From positions 5,233,263 to 5,297,262 of the forward strand of contig CM073330.1 of NCBI GenBank assembly GCA_037043015.1: 64,000 nt of DNA, in the 5' to 3' direction. The stretch is from Bryum argenteum (Eukaryota; Streptophyta; Bryopsida; Bryales; Bryaceae). The first letter of the stretch is position 1, and each line of letters begins with the position of its first letter. Below, in pieces: positions 22,691 through 35,169 of this stretch. A program made the translations under genes and the position numbers. The notes beneath the pieces were generated by a model, which searched no databases, had not been told where the DNA came from, and saw nothing but the letters and a program-made list of their open reading frames with translations.

Positions 22691-25170
22691 TTATCGTCAT
22701 TTTCCTTTTGCAACGGACTGGCTATTTGACCTGCTACCTTTGGCGGCTCGCCAAATAGAGGCCCCATACTAGCCCGCCACAACCTTGCTATCCACCTATC
22801 TTCCAATCAAATGTGTTGTCTAATTCAAGTTAACTTGACTTTTAGAAAATTTCATTCTGTCTGCTGGAAAATCTCAAAACCTTTAAACTTTTGGACTTTT
22901 GGATTTTCGAAAGATTTGAAGGCAAACATAGGAAGGTTATTTGCTCAATCCGTTGGAAAATGGTGTAAATGCAAAGGGGTACTAGATTTAGCAATCCCTC
23001 CTCCCTAAGGACAATTAGCTAGTTGTTTAGCTAGTATGTTAGGAATGTTCTTAGGAGGTGATAGGAATACAAGTTGGCTTCGATGTTTGGTAAGAAGACA
23101 ACAATGAGCATTAAAGATAACATTAGTTTGCCACGCACATTTAAAGACTTTTATAATGCCTCTCTTCTTTTTTCCGCTAAACCTACATTTCGGTCATTTT
23201 AGTACTTCTGATGATTTGGGGGCTATAATTACTTCCAAGGAAATTCAATATCTGGGAATCCTTCGGTCCATTTCGCAATCCGATTGTTGCTCGCAACTCT
23301 ATAAAAAAAATCCGCTTCAACGACACCTCATGCATCCTCATTTGAGTGGAGGTTCCCGAGATCATTATGTCACATTAAACAAAACAAGCTATTAAGCCTT
23401 ATATAATAGATCTAGAATAATGCCTTGCTTAGGAAAACTTCTATACTTCAATCTTGCTGAAAGTTAACAAATGATCCACGAAATACGCCATTTTAGAAAC
23501 AATAACACCTCCAATAACATTAATACCTTTTCCTAACATTAATTCTTATATTTTGTATACCAAGTTTACTTTCAATAGTACAAAAATTATCATCAAGATG
23601 AACACTCTATTAAAACGTATTTATTTGATATAACTAAATCCAAATATACATGTAAATAGTTTTATACCCTTCATCAATAGTCAATCTTAAATATATTGTG
23701 TATTGATATATCAAACACCACCAACAAATACACATTATGTAATAAGATAACTATCTCCACACGTTGATAACATAAAAATGTCAATCAAACTACTTATCGC
23801 AAAACTTGCATGTACGTCAAGAATATACCAAAACGTAATCTACTTATTGCACTATGCATCACACAACATGCTATTGGTGAATCCTATGGCCACAAAGGAA
23901 ACTTATCCTTAGGAGTCAAGCCATTCACGAAACTTGAAGATGGAAGAATTTTTTTGCATGTAATTGATTCATTCAAGATATTGCAAGAAATTGACCAATT
24001 GCATGAGAGGGTTTTGCCCTTCTTATGTCATTGAACAAATTGACCCCCCGCGTGATGCGTTTAAACAATATAATCCTCAAAACTTGAAATTGAGGAGATT
24101 TGGTGGCGAAAAATTCAGTGATCTTTGTCTCTTATAATCTCACAAATAAAGAAGAATCATCAGTTCAATTTTTTAACGTTGAGTAGAAGGGCAACTTTAA
24201 GATCCTACAATTGGATTAGCTAAATAATGCTTAGATTGGTTCTGAAGTAGCACAAGGTTATTTTTGAGAAACTAGGCAATTTGTATTGGTCTTTAGGGGT
24301 TAATTGCAAACACCGTAAGAGCATTTCCAAGAGGTTGGTAATAAGACCAACTATATTTATTGTGGAAAAAGATGTTGCTAATTTCAACACTTATTCAAAT
24401 TCACATCTTTCATTTCTGATACATCACCTTGCTATATATTCCCATGTGCTGAACAAAAGTTATCTAGAATGCATGCCCTAATATCTCAAAAAGTAGGCAT
24501 GATATATTCCAAAAGTCAAGTTAACGTAAACATGAGGGCACATTTGAGTGAAAGCTAGGTGGATGATAAGGCAAGTACGAGGACTTTCAAAAGGCGCTAT
24601 CTTTGGCGGGTCAAGGGCATCTATTTGTAGAGTCGGGTAGGTAGTTAAAAGAAACATGACCATTTGTCCCTCAAATGTAGTGCGTCTCATCCGTTTAGGA
24701 AGTTTGTCGGAGATGCTTCAAGATTAAAAGAATGACTACTAAGAGCATCCTCTAGAAACTAGTGATTGGATTGTTGAATGTAGCCAAGGAGGAGGGGTTG
24801 TTGAATTTAGCACTCCTTTAAATATCTAACAATCTCGTTAAATGTTGAGTACTATATCTTGCCCCTTCATTACACCAATGAAAAAAGTTTAAGGGTCCTT
24901 GAGGTCCAATGGTTTCAGGGTTTTCCAGAAAGTAGGCTAAAATCTCCCAATAGGCCACCTACATCCTTCAAAAAAGTGGACTAAAATCTCCCAACCGTTA
25001 ATTCAAGTGAAATTAACAACGCTTGAGTGGAAGTAAGGTGGTTAGTGAAGTAGTAGGGCACAAAAAGACGCTACCTTTTGTAGGCGACCAAAGGTAGGAG
25101 GTTTGTAGGAAAAGAAAATGACCATTTCCCGCCTAAATGTAGCGTTGTGAGGGATGCCCAGATGGTATAA
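22691..25170. repeat. Region of old dispersed repeats, no gene supported
   Basis: Three loosely related segments with TACCTTTGGCGG / GGCGCTATCTTTGGCG / ACGCTACCTTTTGTAGGCG cores lie at about 22700-22860 (inverted), 24530-24690 and 25000-25150. An orphan CTTTAGGGGTTAA terminus lies at 24292-24304. Short frames at 22811-23008, 23156-23395 and 23810-24034 show no domain I recognise. Confidence 0.4.
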
Positions 25171-25609
25171 AAGGGCGTAAAGAAGTACAAGGATCCATCA
25201 TCATTGACTTGCAAGATTGCTTCTGCTTTTCGTCGGCCACATTCTTTGTTACTATTATTCAATAAGTTGGCACTTCTAAGACATACCATGTCTCCCAAAT
25301 TTTTGTAATTTGCTTTGAAGTTGGTTGAATCTTTTATCTTTGTTTACGGTTGGTTGTATTGGTGAGAGTCGAGATAGTGATCCATTTGGTAACTAAATAT
25401 TTACTTTGAATATTTTCAAAAGCTTGCATACGGTGAGTTGTTGTGAAGCAGATGATTTTCTGAATGAGTCTATCTTTTTACAATGCCATTAGTTTTTCAA
25501 TATCTGACATTCTAATAAGATGTTAAACGAGTCAAATGATTTACTTTAAAAATTAGAAGTGAGGTAAATTCTTGTTATATTGACCCTTAAGGAGGGTCGA
25601 ATGAGACGA
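25171..25609. other. Intergenic region, nothing recognised
   Basis: AT-rich sequence between the dispersed-repeat region and the family B fragment. No gene, hairpin or repeat was seen. Confidence 0.35.
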
Positions 25610-25870
25610 CATTGTGGAGGACTGTCACAAGTTTGAAGAGCCATAGCTTCTTTATTTGGAGTCCGGTTTGTATGAAATCACTTGGGTTAGGTAGCAGATC
25701 AAGTCTACTTTGCGTAGAAAATTTTTGAGAGCAATAGAAGAGAATATGAATTTATGGAAATTATTCTACGGAAGGCAGGTCCTGTTTTTGGGTTGTCAAA
25801 CATGGGGCATGTTTTTCCATTGCAAGCCAATTATGTGGAATACAATTTATATATATAATCCCAAAATTAC
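25610..25870 (-). mobile_element. Family B MITE fragment (inverted)
   Basis: Read on the minus strand this follows the family B order AAGCCAATTATGTGGAA / CATGCCCCATGTTTGACAAC / AAGTGATTTCATACAAACCG / AGCCATA. Terminal repeats are missing. Confidence 0.65.
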
Positions 25871-26611
25871 GGAAATTGCAAAAGAGCATAGATAAATCTT
25901 CTCGCCTCTTTATCTTGGCAATCCTAGGTGGGACAAAGACAAGGACAAGAACGCGGTTTAGGATAGGGTTAAGATTCGGGATAAAGTCATGGATAAGGTT
26001 GAGAACAAGGTTGGAGATAGGGAAAAGTGCGAGCTTTGAGACATGGATGCAAAATAATGGATAAGGAAGTAGTTCAAAACAAGGTTCTAGTTCATCGCCT
26101 AACAAAATAAAAATCACACACAACTACTTGTTAGATGAAAGTCCGAGCTTCCAACTCTTTTGAGCTTTTAAAGGTCATTGTAATTCTATCCGGTGTCAAT
26201 GGATCAACAACATTATTAAATTCCATTGACATTGAGGAGTTACATCAATGACACGTGAATCTTAATTATGTGAGTTTAAAAGAACCTTATAATAGTAAAG
26301 AGATAATAGTTTGATACTCAACAAAACCTTTGTTGTTTAGATGTATAGCTTCATTCCGCTCTTAAATCTCCCACCACTTAATATAAACCCACTCTATAAG
26401 CTCTTCTTCACATGTATTTTTTTCTTCAAAAAGATTAAATATCCAAAATCAAGGCCCACTCTTATGCCTGAAAAAAGATTACGAATTGGTCAAGAATTCA
26501 ATTTTCAACCAAGTGCATTCAAAAAGTCCCACTTTTAGTCAAACACGATTGAGATTTCTCGGACTTCTCCCTCGTTGTGTAAACCGGCCCTAAGCAAGAA
26601 AACTATAAAGA
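25871..26611. other. Intergenic region, nothing recognised
   Basis: AT-rich sequence between a family B fragment and the SINE. A short degenerate (GGATAAGG, AGGACAAG) G/A-rich stretch lies at about 25928-26070. No gene was seen. Confidence 0.4.
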
Positions 26612-26994
26612 TGAGTGACATGGTGGCACCACAAGCCTTGGCTTGGTGGTTAGGGCTTAGGCCCCCAATGAGGAGGTCGTGGATTCTATTCCCCATGCCG
26701 GCGTGGTGCTCACTACTGTAGTCCACCCAACTATTGTGGGCGGTCTTTGGACCTTGTTGTATGGGTACCTCAAAGCCCTTTGGGGGGATACTATGTCAAG
26801 TATCTTCAAGGCACTTCTAACTAGCTAGAAACTAGCGTAGTTATAGTGTCCACCCTTGAGAGGAGGAAGTAGTATTGATCTGATTTCCCCTTGTCCGGTG
26901 GCCATCGGGATATTAGCATTACGAACGGACACTTCATTCACGCCAGCCCCTAGAAAGGGACCGGAGTTTCTATCTATCTATCTGAGTGACATGG
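26612..26994 (+). mobile_element. Complete tRNA-derived SINE with 12-bp target duplication
   Basis: A perfect direct repeat TGAGTGACATGG (26612-26623 and 26983-26994) brackets a 359-bp body. The 5' end has a pol III A box-like TGGCTTGGTGGTTAGGGC (about 26640) and a B box-like GTGGATTCTATTCC (about 26680), 40 bp apart as in a tRNA gene. The 3' end is a short TCTATCTATCTATCT tail. It is non-autonomous and needs a partner LINE, none of which is visible here. It lies about 600 bp upstream of the AKR2 start codon. Confidence 0.9.
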
Positions 26995-27595
26995 CCCATG
27001 ATAGGAATTTTTGATGAAGAGTGTTCTAGGTCGGACTTGTTGAACAAGTAAGAAAAGAAAAAGGCAAAAGTTGCATAGGCTGGCAGTCCACCGGGCGGTG
27101 CATGGAACAACGGGTTGTCCGCCCGCTCCCTGCCACATGCCAGCTCGGCAACCGCCCGCACACGAACAAAGTAGAACCTCCTTAATGGATAATACTTTTT
27201 TCTCGCACTGCCCCTGCCCATCCCACCTGCCCCTGCCCAGCCCCACCTGCCCGGAACATGATTTTCACCAAATTCCGGATTTTCAACAGATAATGTTCTC
27301 ACCCGACCTCCGGTCACTGACCGAGTCCTCCGACCAGAAGTCGCTCACCTACCTCGACTCCTCGGGTCGTCACTGCCGACCGGAGAATGGGTAGCTCGTC
27401 GACGACTGTGAGAGTCGTGGACGACCCTAGGTCGGCAGAAAAGTCTGTTGGACGTTGGCCAGAGTTTTAAGAGGCGTGAGGGGCGAGACCATAGCCTTTC
27501 TCTCCCTTCTGCATCTCCCCTGTCCCTCAGTGTTCTCGCTTGTCTCAACGCTTCTTGTCGACAGCCAGATCCGCGCAGGCCTCTCTTTTAACACC
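26995..27595 (+). promoter_or_regulatory. Upstream region and 5' leader of AKR2
   Basis: G/C content rises sharply from about 27070. It includes a C-rich stretch (CTGCCCCTGCCCAGCCCCAC, near 27225) and then a pyrimidine-rich leader up to the ATG at 27596. The open frames here overlap on both strands and look like composition effects. I cannot place the transcription start. Confidence 0.4.
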
Positions 27596-30500
27596 ATGGC
27601 CGCCCCCGCTGGTACGTTTCACGGCTCGCTTGCTTCGATTGTTGCTTAAAAGGAAAAAAATTCGGTTCGAAACGAGATCCCTGGGGTTTGGTTGCGTGGT
27701 TTGCATTTTACCATTTTGTTTTTGCTCCTGAGTTCCTGTGCCTTGAGGTTGAAGTCATACGAGAATCGCCTATGTCGGTAAATCTTATTTTCTTTCGGAG
27801 AAATGTCTTAATTTTGTTAACAAGGAGGACCACGTTATCTTGATTTTTGGCGTTCGTTTTACCTCATAAATTTTGAGTAAGGGTTTGTGAACACCGAAGG
27901 TAGAGTGTCTGTCAGGTTTACTGTGGATGAGAATAGGTTTCCGACACTGTTCAATAATGTTGACCTCCGCCATGAATATTTTATAGAAGTTATCGTCGCG
28001 AAGCTGAATTGAGTGTGCATGAGTGGTGTAATTATTATATATGTATATAGTTTTTGTTCTAGCAGGAATATACTACAGCACGCTATCACTATGCTGTTAT
28101 AAATTTGTTAGTGAGATTTGTCAGACAGCAGATTAGGGTTCTTTCTCGGAATAGGTTTCGAAATTGGTAACTTAGATATGCGGCTGACATCGTCATCGTT
28201 ACCGAGGAGTGATGGCTCTATAATTTTCGTTGTCTTGATGTTCTTAAACCTGCTCAGCAAATTGTTTAGTGATTCACTGATTCACTTATTAATAATTTGT
28301 TCAGACATTATCATTCACAGTGGGTTGAAGATTCTTTATGAAGGTGGATTACTCTGAGGTTTTTTTATTCTAGTTTTTTTTTGTGTGGAGATGGTACACG
28401 TTATGTAATATCATCTTGGACTCTTGGCATCGGGGATGTGTTTGCTTGATGGTTAATGAAATCGAGGATTCAGGGGGCATAGTTCTTTATGTATATTGGT
28501 GTATATGCTGTATTTTAACGTTTTTTCCGATCTTTTGACCAAGTCTGGTCTTCGGGCATTCCACCTCGGATCTCAGATTGATTCTGAATTTCGAGAATGG
28601 TAGCATTGAGCGGCCCTTAGAATCAGGGCTCTGACTATGGTTCACTTCAAAAGATACTCTTTACGTAGTTGGTAGTGTATCTTCATTGATTCTCCTGAAT
28701 TTTCGGTTTCAGGCAAGGTTGGAGATGTGGAGGAGAAGAAGGCCCCAGCCCCGGCAGTAGCTGGTGAAGAGAAAGCTGCGACCGCATCCACTGCCGGTCT
28801 TGCCGGTCTTGGCGACGATGCTGCAGGAGCTAACCCATTCGATTTCTCAGCTATGTCAGGTCTCCTGAATGTACGTCATCTACACTGTATCCCCATCTCA
28901 TTTTAGTAGCACGACGGCATCAGTTCTGAGGGATATATCTCACTTCCAATTTCTGCGTACGAGTCAGTCTCTTGATTTAATCTAGTGGCTTGCAAGTCGA
29001 CAAATCAATGCAAAGTCGAATCTAAAGTTTAGGGTTCGGGTTGAATTTGTATCAGAAAATTGCGTCCAGTAACCCTTAGTGACCTCGATTATCATCCTTT
29101 ACCATACTAAGGTCGGTACAAGAGAACAGTGTGTGGAACCTAGTTCGCAGGAACAGTAATGAATGGCACTTATCATATCAGATCTTGAGATATATATGTA
29201 ATGCGTCCCCAGGAAAGCTGGAACTCGTTCAGTGGTGCTTGGGATACATTTCTAAAAGTAAGTGAACATGTAATTAAACTAATGATTAGTAACCCCTACA
29301 TATAGTTTCATATATATAAGAGGTATTACAGCTACTGCATCCGACATGTGTTCCTGGTGTTTGTTGAGCCGACTGCACTGACTTGCAAACATCTAATTGA
29401 TGAGACTGGATTTCATTCCTGATGGGCAGTCGTGTGGCTGATGCTCTCTTTTGGTCAGATAAAGCGAAATTGGTTGAGGTTTTGGATTCATCCCTTCCTG
29501 TAGTTAGAAGCTCGTGGAGCTTCCTATCGCACGGTGTTAGGTTCCCCATTCCTGACCGACTATCTCTTTTGTTCCAGGATCCTAGCATCAAGGAGATGGC
29601 TGAGCAGATTGCGAAGGACCCCGCCTTCAACCAGATGGCTCAGCAATTGCAACGCAGTGTGCAATCTGTTGGAACTGATGGACCCCCTGAATTGGACACC
29701 AACCAGTACATCAATGCTATGCAGCAAGTGATGCAAAACCCTCAGTTCATGACCATGGCTGAGCGACTTGGCAACGCCCTTATGCAGGTGCAATGTTCAT
29801 TCCTTCCCTGATTCTATCTTTGGATAAGACTTCATGAAGAACTACAGGTCTTTTTGCTTCAGAAGTCGAAGCCTGTCTTAAAGCACCGTTGATTTTTAGG
29901 GAGGAACTGTGAATTAACCACAATCTTCTTACTCATTGATTGTTCTCACTTGTTCTTCCAGGATCCCGCCATGTCAGGCATGCTGTCCAACCTGACCAAC
30001 CCTGCGCACAAGGAGCAACTAGAGCAACGCATGGCTGCTGTGCGTGAGGATCCTACCTTGAAGCCTGTCCTTGAAGAGATTGAGACCGGCGGGCCCGCCG
30101 CAATGATGAAGTGAGTTATTCTTCTTATTGTTCAGTTTCTTGTCTTAAGATATACCCGAACAGAAGAGATCAAGTGACGGTTTTTCTCTACATGAATGAA
30201 TCTGAACATGTTTCCTTCCTCAGGTACTGGAATGACCCCGTAGTCCTCAGCAAGCTTGGGCAAGCTATGGGCGTGGGTGTCCCCGGGGAGGGAGGTCTCC
30301 ACGTTCCTGGTGACGCTGCCAATGATGACGATGGCGAAGAAGGTGATGAGGATGAGGACGAGTTGACTGTTCATCACACTGCCAGCACTGGTGATGTCGA
30401 GGTATGGGAGGCAATTCTGAATTCTACTTGGTATAAGTCAACAGAATCAGACTATATGCATTAGTGGCTAGATAGGAACTAGCATAGTGTTCACCCCGGG

Positions 30501-31475
30501 AGGGGTTAGTAGTCCTGTGCGGACCTCCAGGCTTACATCCGGGCTTACAACCAAGGATAGGTTGAACGAACTCTATCCACGCCCGCCTCTAAACAGGGTG
30601 GTTTCTTCTTCTTCAACAGAATCAGACTTGGTATATTTCAACAGAAACAGACTGTTTCTGGAACCAAGTCTATTTTAGACCGTTTCAACCGGTTCATTGT
30701 TGCTTTGACCTTCTGCATCTGTTAAATCTGACAAGTCTGTATCTGTTCTGTCAGTCAAACATTCTGTTTCCGTTACTTCGAAATGAGGGTCATCATACTG
30801 CAATTCTACCTTGAGAGATAATATTCGATATTGGCATTCGAGTTATGAGCGACGGTATTCTTAGAGTGTTATTGCACATGCTGGCAGGGTTTGAAAACTC
30901 TTCTTCAAGATGGTGCAGACAAGGATGAGAAGGATGCCGAGGGAAGGACCGCCTTGCATTTCGCATCTGGTTACGGAGAGGTGCGCCTCTTTCTGTTTAA
31001 CCTTGGTCGCACGTTTTAATATTGTAACTGTAGGCATCATTGAACATCTTTTTATGCAGTTCTTCATTTGCATGAAGTTACGGTTCTACCAGTTCCCGCG
31101 CTTGGTTTGGATCCTTTGTTGACCTTTTAGCTTTGTCGTTGCCAGGTGAAATGTGCCGAGGTATTGCTTGAAGCTGGAGCCGCAGTGGACGCCCTTGACA
31201 AGAACAACAACACAGCACTCCATTACGCTGCCGGCTACGGACGTGACGAATGCGTTGAGCTCCTATTGAAGAATGGTGCCGCTGTGTAAGTTCTCAACTC
31301 ACATGCTGCATTCTCTTCATTTTTTATAGACCAGAATGAACGACCTGGGGCTAACATCTCTCTATTCCGTTGCAGGACTTTGCAAAATTTGGATGGAAAG
31401 ACGCCCATCGACGTTGCGAAGCTGAACAACCAGGACGAAGTACTGAAGCTGTTGGAGAAGGACGCATTCTTGTAA
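27596..31475 (+). CDS. AKR2: Ankyrin repeat protein 2, chloroplast outer-envelope protein targeting factor
   Basis: Eight exons with GT-AG junctions join in frame: 27596-27611, 28713-28870, 29578-29787, 29962-30110, 30224-30401, 30888-30980, 31146-31285, 31376-31475 (1044 nt, 347 residues; Arabidopsis AKR2A is about 342). The order is typical: an acidic/Ala-rich N-terminus, [13 protein letters not shown] then [15 protein letters not shown] (residues about 47-75), two NPQF/DPAM-type helical repeats, MMKYWNDP (176-183), an acidic linker (212-224) and ankyrin repeats from about 235 to the end ([37 protein letters not shown]). It ends [11 protein letters not shown]2 binds nascent outer-envelope and some peroxisomal membrane proteins in the cytosol, keeps them soluble and docks on plastid lipids. 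The short 16-nt first exon encodes only MAAPA. Confidence 0.96.
30438..30628 (+). mobile_element. 5'-truncated SINE inside AKR2 intron 5
   Basis: A perfect 16-bp direct repeat TCAACAGAATCAGACT (30438-30453 and 30613-30628) flanks 159 bp. The insert starts TATGCATTAGTGGCTAGATA and follows the 3' half of the 26.6-kb SINE (GGAACTAGCATAGTG... against GAAACTAGCGTAGTT..., then the CACCC...GAGG block and CACGCCCGCCTCTA against CACGCCAGCCCCTA). It ends in a TTTCTTCTTCTTC tail. It is the same orientation as the gene, lacks the tRNA head, and does not alter any exon. Confidence 0.85.
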
Positions 31476-31985
31476 ATGCTTCGTTCAGTTCACATCATCT
31501 CTCTCAGTCAAGACCATTAATATTTTGAGTGGTACTCCTTCGTAATAATTCTACAGTTCGATCTTGTGCATGAATTTAGTAGCGGGCGTTTCGTTGCGGA
31601 CCTTCAGTCGTGATTTTTTTTTGTTACAACTTCTGTGGCCGCCCTCTTTGGCCCTGTCGTATGTACCTGTGCCTTACTTAACATGAGTGTTCAAGAATTT
31701 CATAATATTGTAAATATCTCTCCTTGTACTGACGTAATTAGCATGCTACAGATTTTGTACAGAATATACTCTATGATTGACCAGGTACTTTGCTATTGAG
31801 TTGAGGGGTTGGTGGTGATCAGTTGATGAGAATGACATGTCGAGCTGACCATCATGTGCTAGTGGGCATCTTTTAGTGGCATATTTTATGGGTTTTGGTT
31901 GACGATAAGACAGACTGCTAGTTCACGAGCTTTAGATTGAGAGGTTACCAGAGTCGTGGGAATATTCTGCACTTGCACTTGATGT
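31476..31985 (+). other. 3' UTR and downstream flank of AKR2
   Basis: Sequence after the stop codon at 31473-31475 is AT-rich with a T-run at about 31614-31622. No other feature was seen. Confidence 0.4.
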
Positions 31986-31989
31986 CACC

Positions 31990-32340
31990 TTCCATGTGTC
32001 ACCTTCGATCAGCATATCCGAAGCATCAAGGCTTCTTCCGCTGGTTATCTTGTACTGTCCAAACGTCAATATTGATGTCAGGATATCCAAAGGATATGGG
32101 GGCTCATCGTGGTCAGCTCGATAGGTCAGTGCATGCGATGTGTCTTGAAGATGTTATCTCATGAAAAGGCGAAAGGCGCCATTCAAGGAGATGAAGCGAG
32201 ACTCTTTATTTGTGTCGAAAAGGTTGAAACTAAACTTAGAGGTTTATTATTTTTTACACAAGGGAGAGAATAGTCTTGAAAGAATAATTTTAATCATTCA
32301 AGTTGAAAGGTTCCAACCTTCAAAAAAGAAAATCTTGAGT
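31990..32340 (+). repeat. Segment duplicated in both arms of the 43-51.5 kb inverted repeat
   Basis: GCATCAAGGCTTCTTCCGCT, GTCCAAACGTCAATATTGAT and GTCAGGATATCCAAAGGAT (about 32020-32100) recur at about 50900-50970 on the plus strand and, more diverged, at about 43700-43790 on the minus strand. The similarity continues weakly to about 32250 (ACTCTTTATTTGTGT against CCCTCTATTTGTGT). Length shared with the right arm is about 230 bp. Confidence 0.8.
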
Positions 32341-32540
32341 TATTAAATTTTACTTCATTGTGAAATGAAAAGTTTCAATTTTCACACATGTGTAGGCTAG
32401 AGTTTTATCACATTTAAGTGTGTCTAGTCAATCCCTAGGAGAGAGTGGCTCCCAAACCGCCAAAACCCCTCCTAAATTGACCTCTTTTTACACGTGGTGT
32501 AGATTTTGAGTTCTTGACTAGTTTTGAAGCATGTGACCAT

Positions 32541-32692
32541 ACTACTCCCTCCAATTTAGAAAAATGTCGTGATTTGCTTAATTTGGCAGTTTTAAGGTCA
32601 AATCTAATGCTACACCCCAAAACTTTGAAAGTGTGTAGTAACCAGTCTATTGTGTCCTGATAAGGTACGCTCGCAATGAATTGGAGTAAAAC
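32541..32692. mobile_element. Possible Stowaway-type MITE, degraded
   Basis: The left end TACTACTCCCTCCAATTTAG resembles Stowaway ends (CTCCCTCCGT type). A possible right end, GAATTGGAGTAA, is a short inverted match near 32680-32691. Assignment is weak. Confidence 0.35.
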
Positions 32693-33219
32693 ACCGACAC
32701 TGCCATGCTCATTGAACCACTCTCACATTGAAATCATGATATAATTTTGAAACAAACTCTTGAAGCAAATCAATTTATTTTCTAAGTCATAAGGAGTACC
32801 TAATTCGTATGTTCTCATGTGCAAAAATCTTAGGTTCAATTTCTCACCATTTGGAAGGTTATAATGTTCAAAGTTGAAAAAAGTGATTTTTTTGCTTGTT
32901 GCAAACAGGGCTTGAAGTTTTTCGGGAGCCCAAAATACCAATCTTAGAAGTTGATTTGAAATGAGGCTCTTCAAATTCTTGTTCCTAAGTGAGTTAGAAA
33001 CATGTTTATATTGCCAATTTACAAGTGAATTCCCATAAAACTACTATAATGCCCTCTCAACAATATCGACATTTATCTCGATCTACATTAAATGTGAGAA
33101 TGCACCACCACCTGTCACACTACATTCTTTGAAGGGTAACCTACTTTAGATATCTTCAACCGTGTGCTTACATACAAATATCGCTATTTGTATCATGAAG
33201 TGATTTTCCTTGCCTTCTT
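32693..33219. other. Intergenic region, nothing recognised
   Basis: AT-rich sequence upstream of the satellite array. A minus-strand open frame at 32723-32974 has no recognisable domain. Confidence 0.35.
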
Positions 33220-34960
33220 CGCAACATATGCCATAAGAGATCCTTTTTAAATTGAACTACCTCCAAGGCCGACACGTCTACTCCTCTATCATGAACATCC
33301 GGTCACGATTAATTCCTCTTACCTCTTTACCAATAGTACGCAATAAATATTTTTTTCATTTTTGAATCACTGTCGATGCCGACTAGTCCACGTTTCTATT
33401 TCTAAACATTGTCCTTCTCGTATACAGGAGTAATTCCATGTACTCCCTTGTCAACAACACCCCAACAATCTTTTTCGATTGTCAACCAGTGAGACTGAGA
33501 CTTACAGGTCCACTTTTCTATCCTTAAACCTCGTCCTTCTTGTTCTCAGAAGTAATTTTGTGTATTCGATGCCTTATTCATGATACGCCACAACAATTTG
33601 AACCACCGATGAGGCTGACATGACCACTTCTCTATTTGTAAGCCTCGTTCTTCTTGTATGCAAAAATTACCGTTGGCAACGATACACCACAACAATCTTT
33701 TTCAGTTCTTGACTACGGCCAAGGCTGACTGGTCCACTTCTCTATTTGGAGACCTTGTCCTTCTTGTCCTCAAGAATAATTTCCCGTGCCTCCCGCAAAG
33801 ATATTTTTAGTTGTAATCATGAGCGAGGCTGGCTGGTCCACTTTTTTATCTACAAGCGTCATTATTCTCGTACTGAGAAGTTACTTCTTTGCACAACCAA
33901 GGGAACAATACGCTACAATGAACTTTTTGAAACGTGAGCCACCGCCAAGGGCCACAAGTCCACTTCTCGTCCTTAAGAGCGATCTATCTTGCCCCTTCAA
34001 CAACAATATGCCACGACGGCTTTTTTCATTTTTTCAACCATCACCAGCTGTCATTTCCATTTCTTTATCTTGTAAGCCTCATTTCTAAGAAGTAGTTATC
34101 CTTGTCCCATTGGCAACAATAGACCACAAAACATTTTTAATCTTCAACCACCGGCAAAACCATACTTATCTACTTCGCTATCTTCTGAACCTCGTACCCA
34201 TAATTACGTAATTCTCGTGATACATCATATCCAGTCCTATCCACCGCCCAAGCCAACACATCCACTGTACCATTTTTCAAACGTCGCCTCACCAATAAAG
34301 TAATTCCTCGTGGCTACGACACGCCTCAGAATCTTTTCATTCTGAACACCATCTAATCAACACGTTCACTCGCTATCCTTAACCCTTAAACACCATATGC
34401 TGTCATGATACCACACCCAAAATCTCTTTTAAACTCCACTTTCAACATTATTCTATTTTTAATTTGCGTGAGCTCTATTCTAAGAAAGTATAGATCTCTT
34501 TAAGGTGCTCAGTTTGGAATTTTTAAAATTCCATTTGGTATAATGGAGTGTAAGTTATGAGCAAGATTCTCTCAAAAAAAAACCCAACCCCTCGGGCTGG
34601 GTCTGACGTTTAAGGGTTAAACCTTCTTTTCACGGGATAAAGTTATTTCCCTTTGCAACAATACGTCATACACATCTTTTCAATCAAGAATCATTGCCCA
34701 GGTCAGACACGTCACACCTTGCTATCTTCTAAACCTCGTCCTCAATTATGACAAAAATATTTTTCCCTTAGAAATGATATTAAGCATTACAATTATTCAT
34801 TTTTGACCAGAGTCGAAGCCGACACATCCACTTTCCTATCATGCAAACCTCGTCCTTACTGACGAAGTAATCAAATGACACACCACACAAATCTAGCCAA
34901 CACGTGGACAAGTTTTCTATTGCAAAAACCTCGTACCCAACGGTGTAAAACCTCATAATC
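33220..34960 (+). repeat. Degenerate tandem satellite, about 110-bp period
   Basis: A phrase like GCCGACACGTCCACTTCTCTATC(N)AAACCTCGTCCTTCTTG, with CAACAATACACCACAACAAT between units, recurs about every 105-120 bp. Clear instances end near 33420, 33535, 33650, 33765, 33855, 34085, 34190, 34740, 34855 and 34940. A 234-bp TTAA MITE (34379-34620) interrupts it. Open frames at 33746-34088 are chance. Confidence 0.7.
34379..34620. mobile_element. Short TTAA-flanked MITE, 234-bp body
   Basis: TTAA 34379-34382 followed by CCCTTAAAC pairs with GTTTAAGGG followed by TTAA 34617-34620; the 9-bp ends are perfect inverted copies. It sits inside the 110-bp satellite. An internal ACCCAACCCCTCGGGCTGGG is itself palindromic. 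Confidence 0.82.
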
Positions 34961-35169
34961 TTCAAAAACTGTACCTCGTGAATCCCAAAATCCACGTAAA
35001 CCCATAAAACACCAATCCATAACGTCAAAACCAAACACAACATCATGTCATTAACACTTCTATTTTCTTAAATACCTTCCATGAATAAAAAGAAAACCCC
35101 TTATATTCACCTGATTCCAAATCAAACACAATAATTCCTATCACTTCCCAACCAAAATCCCTTCAAACT

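Noticed and set aside
26630..26700. tRNA gene
   Set aside because: A and B boxes are present, but no acceptor stem or anticodon arm can be folded and the sequence is the head of a SINE with target duplications.
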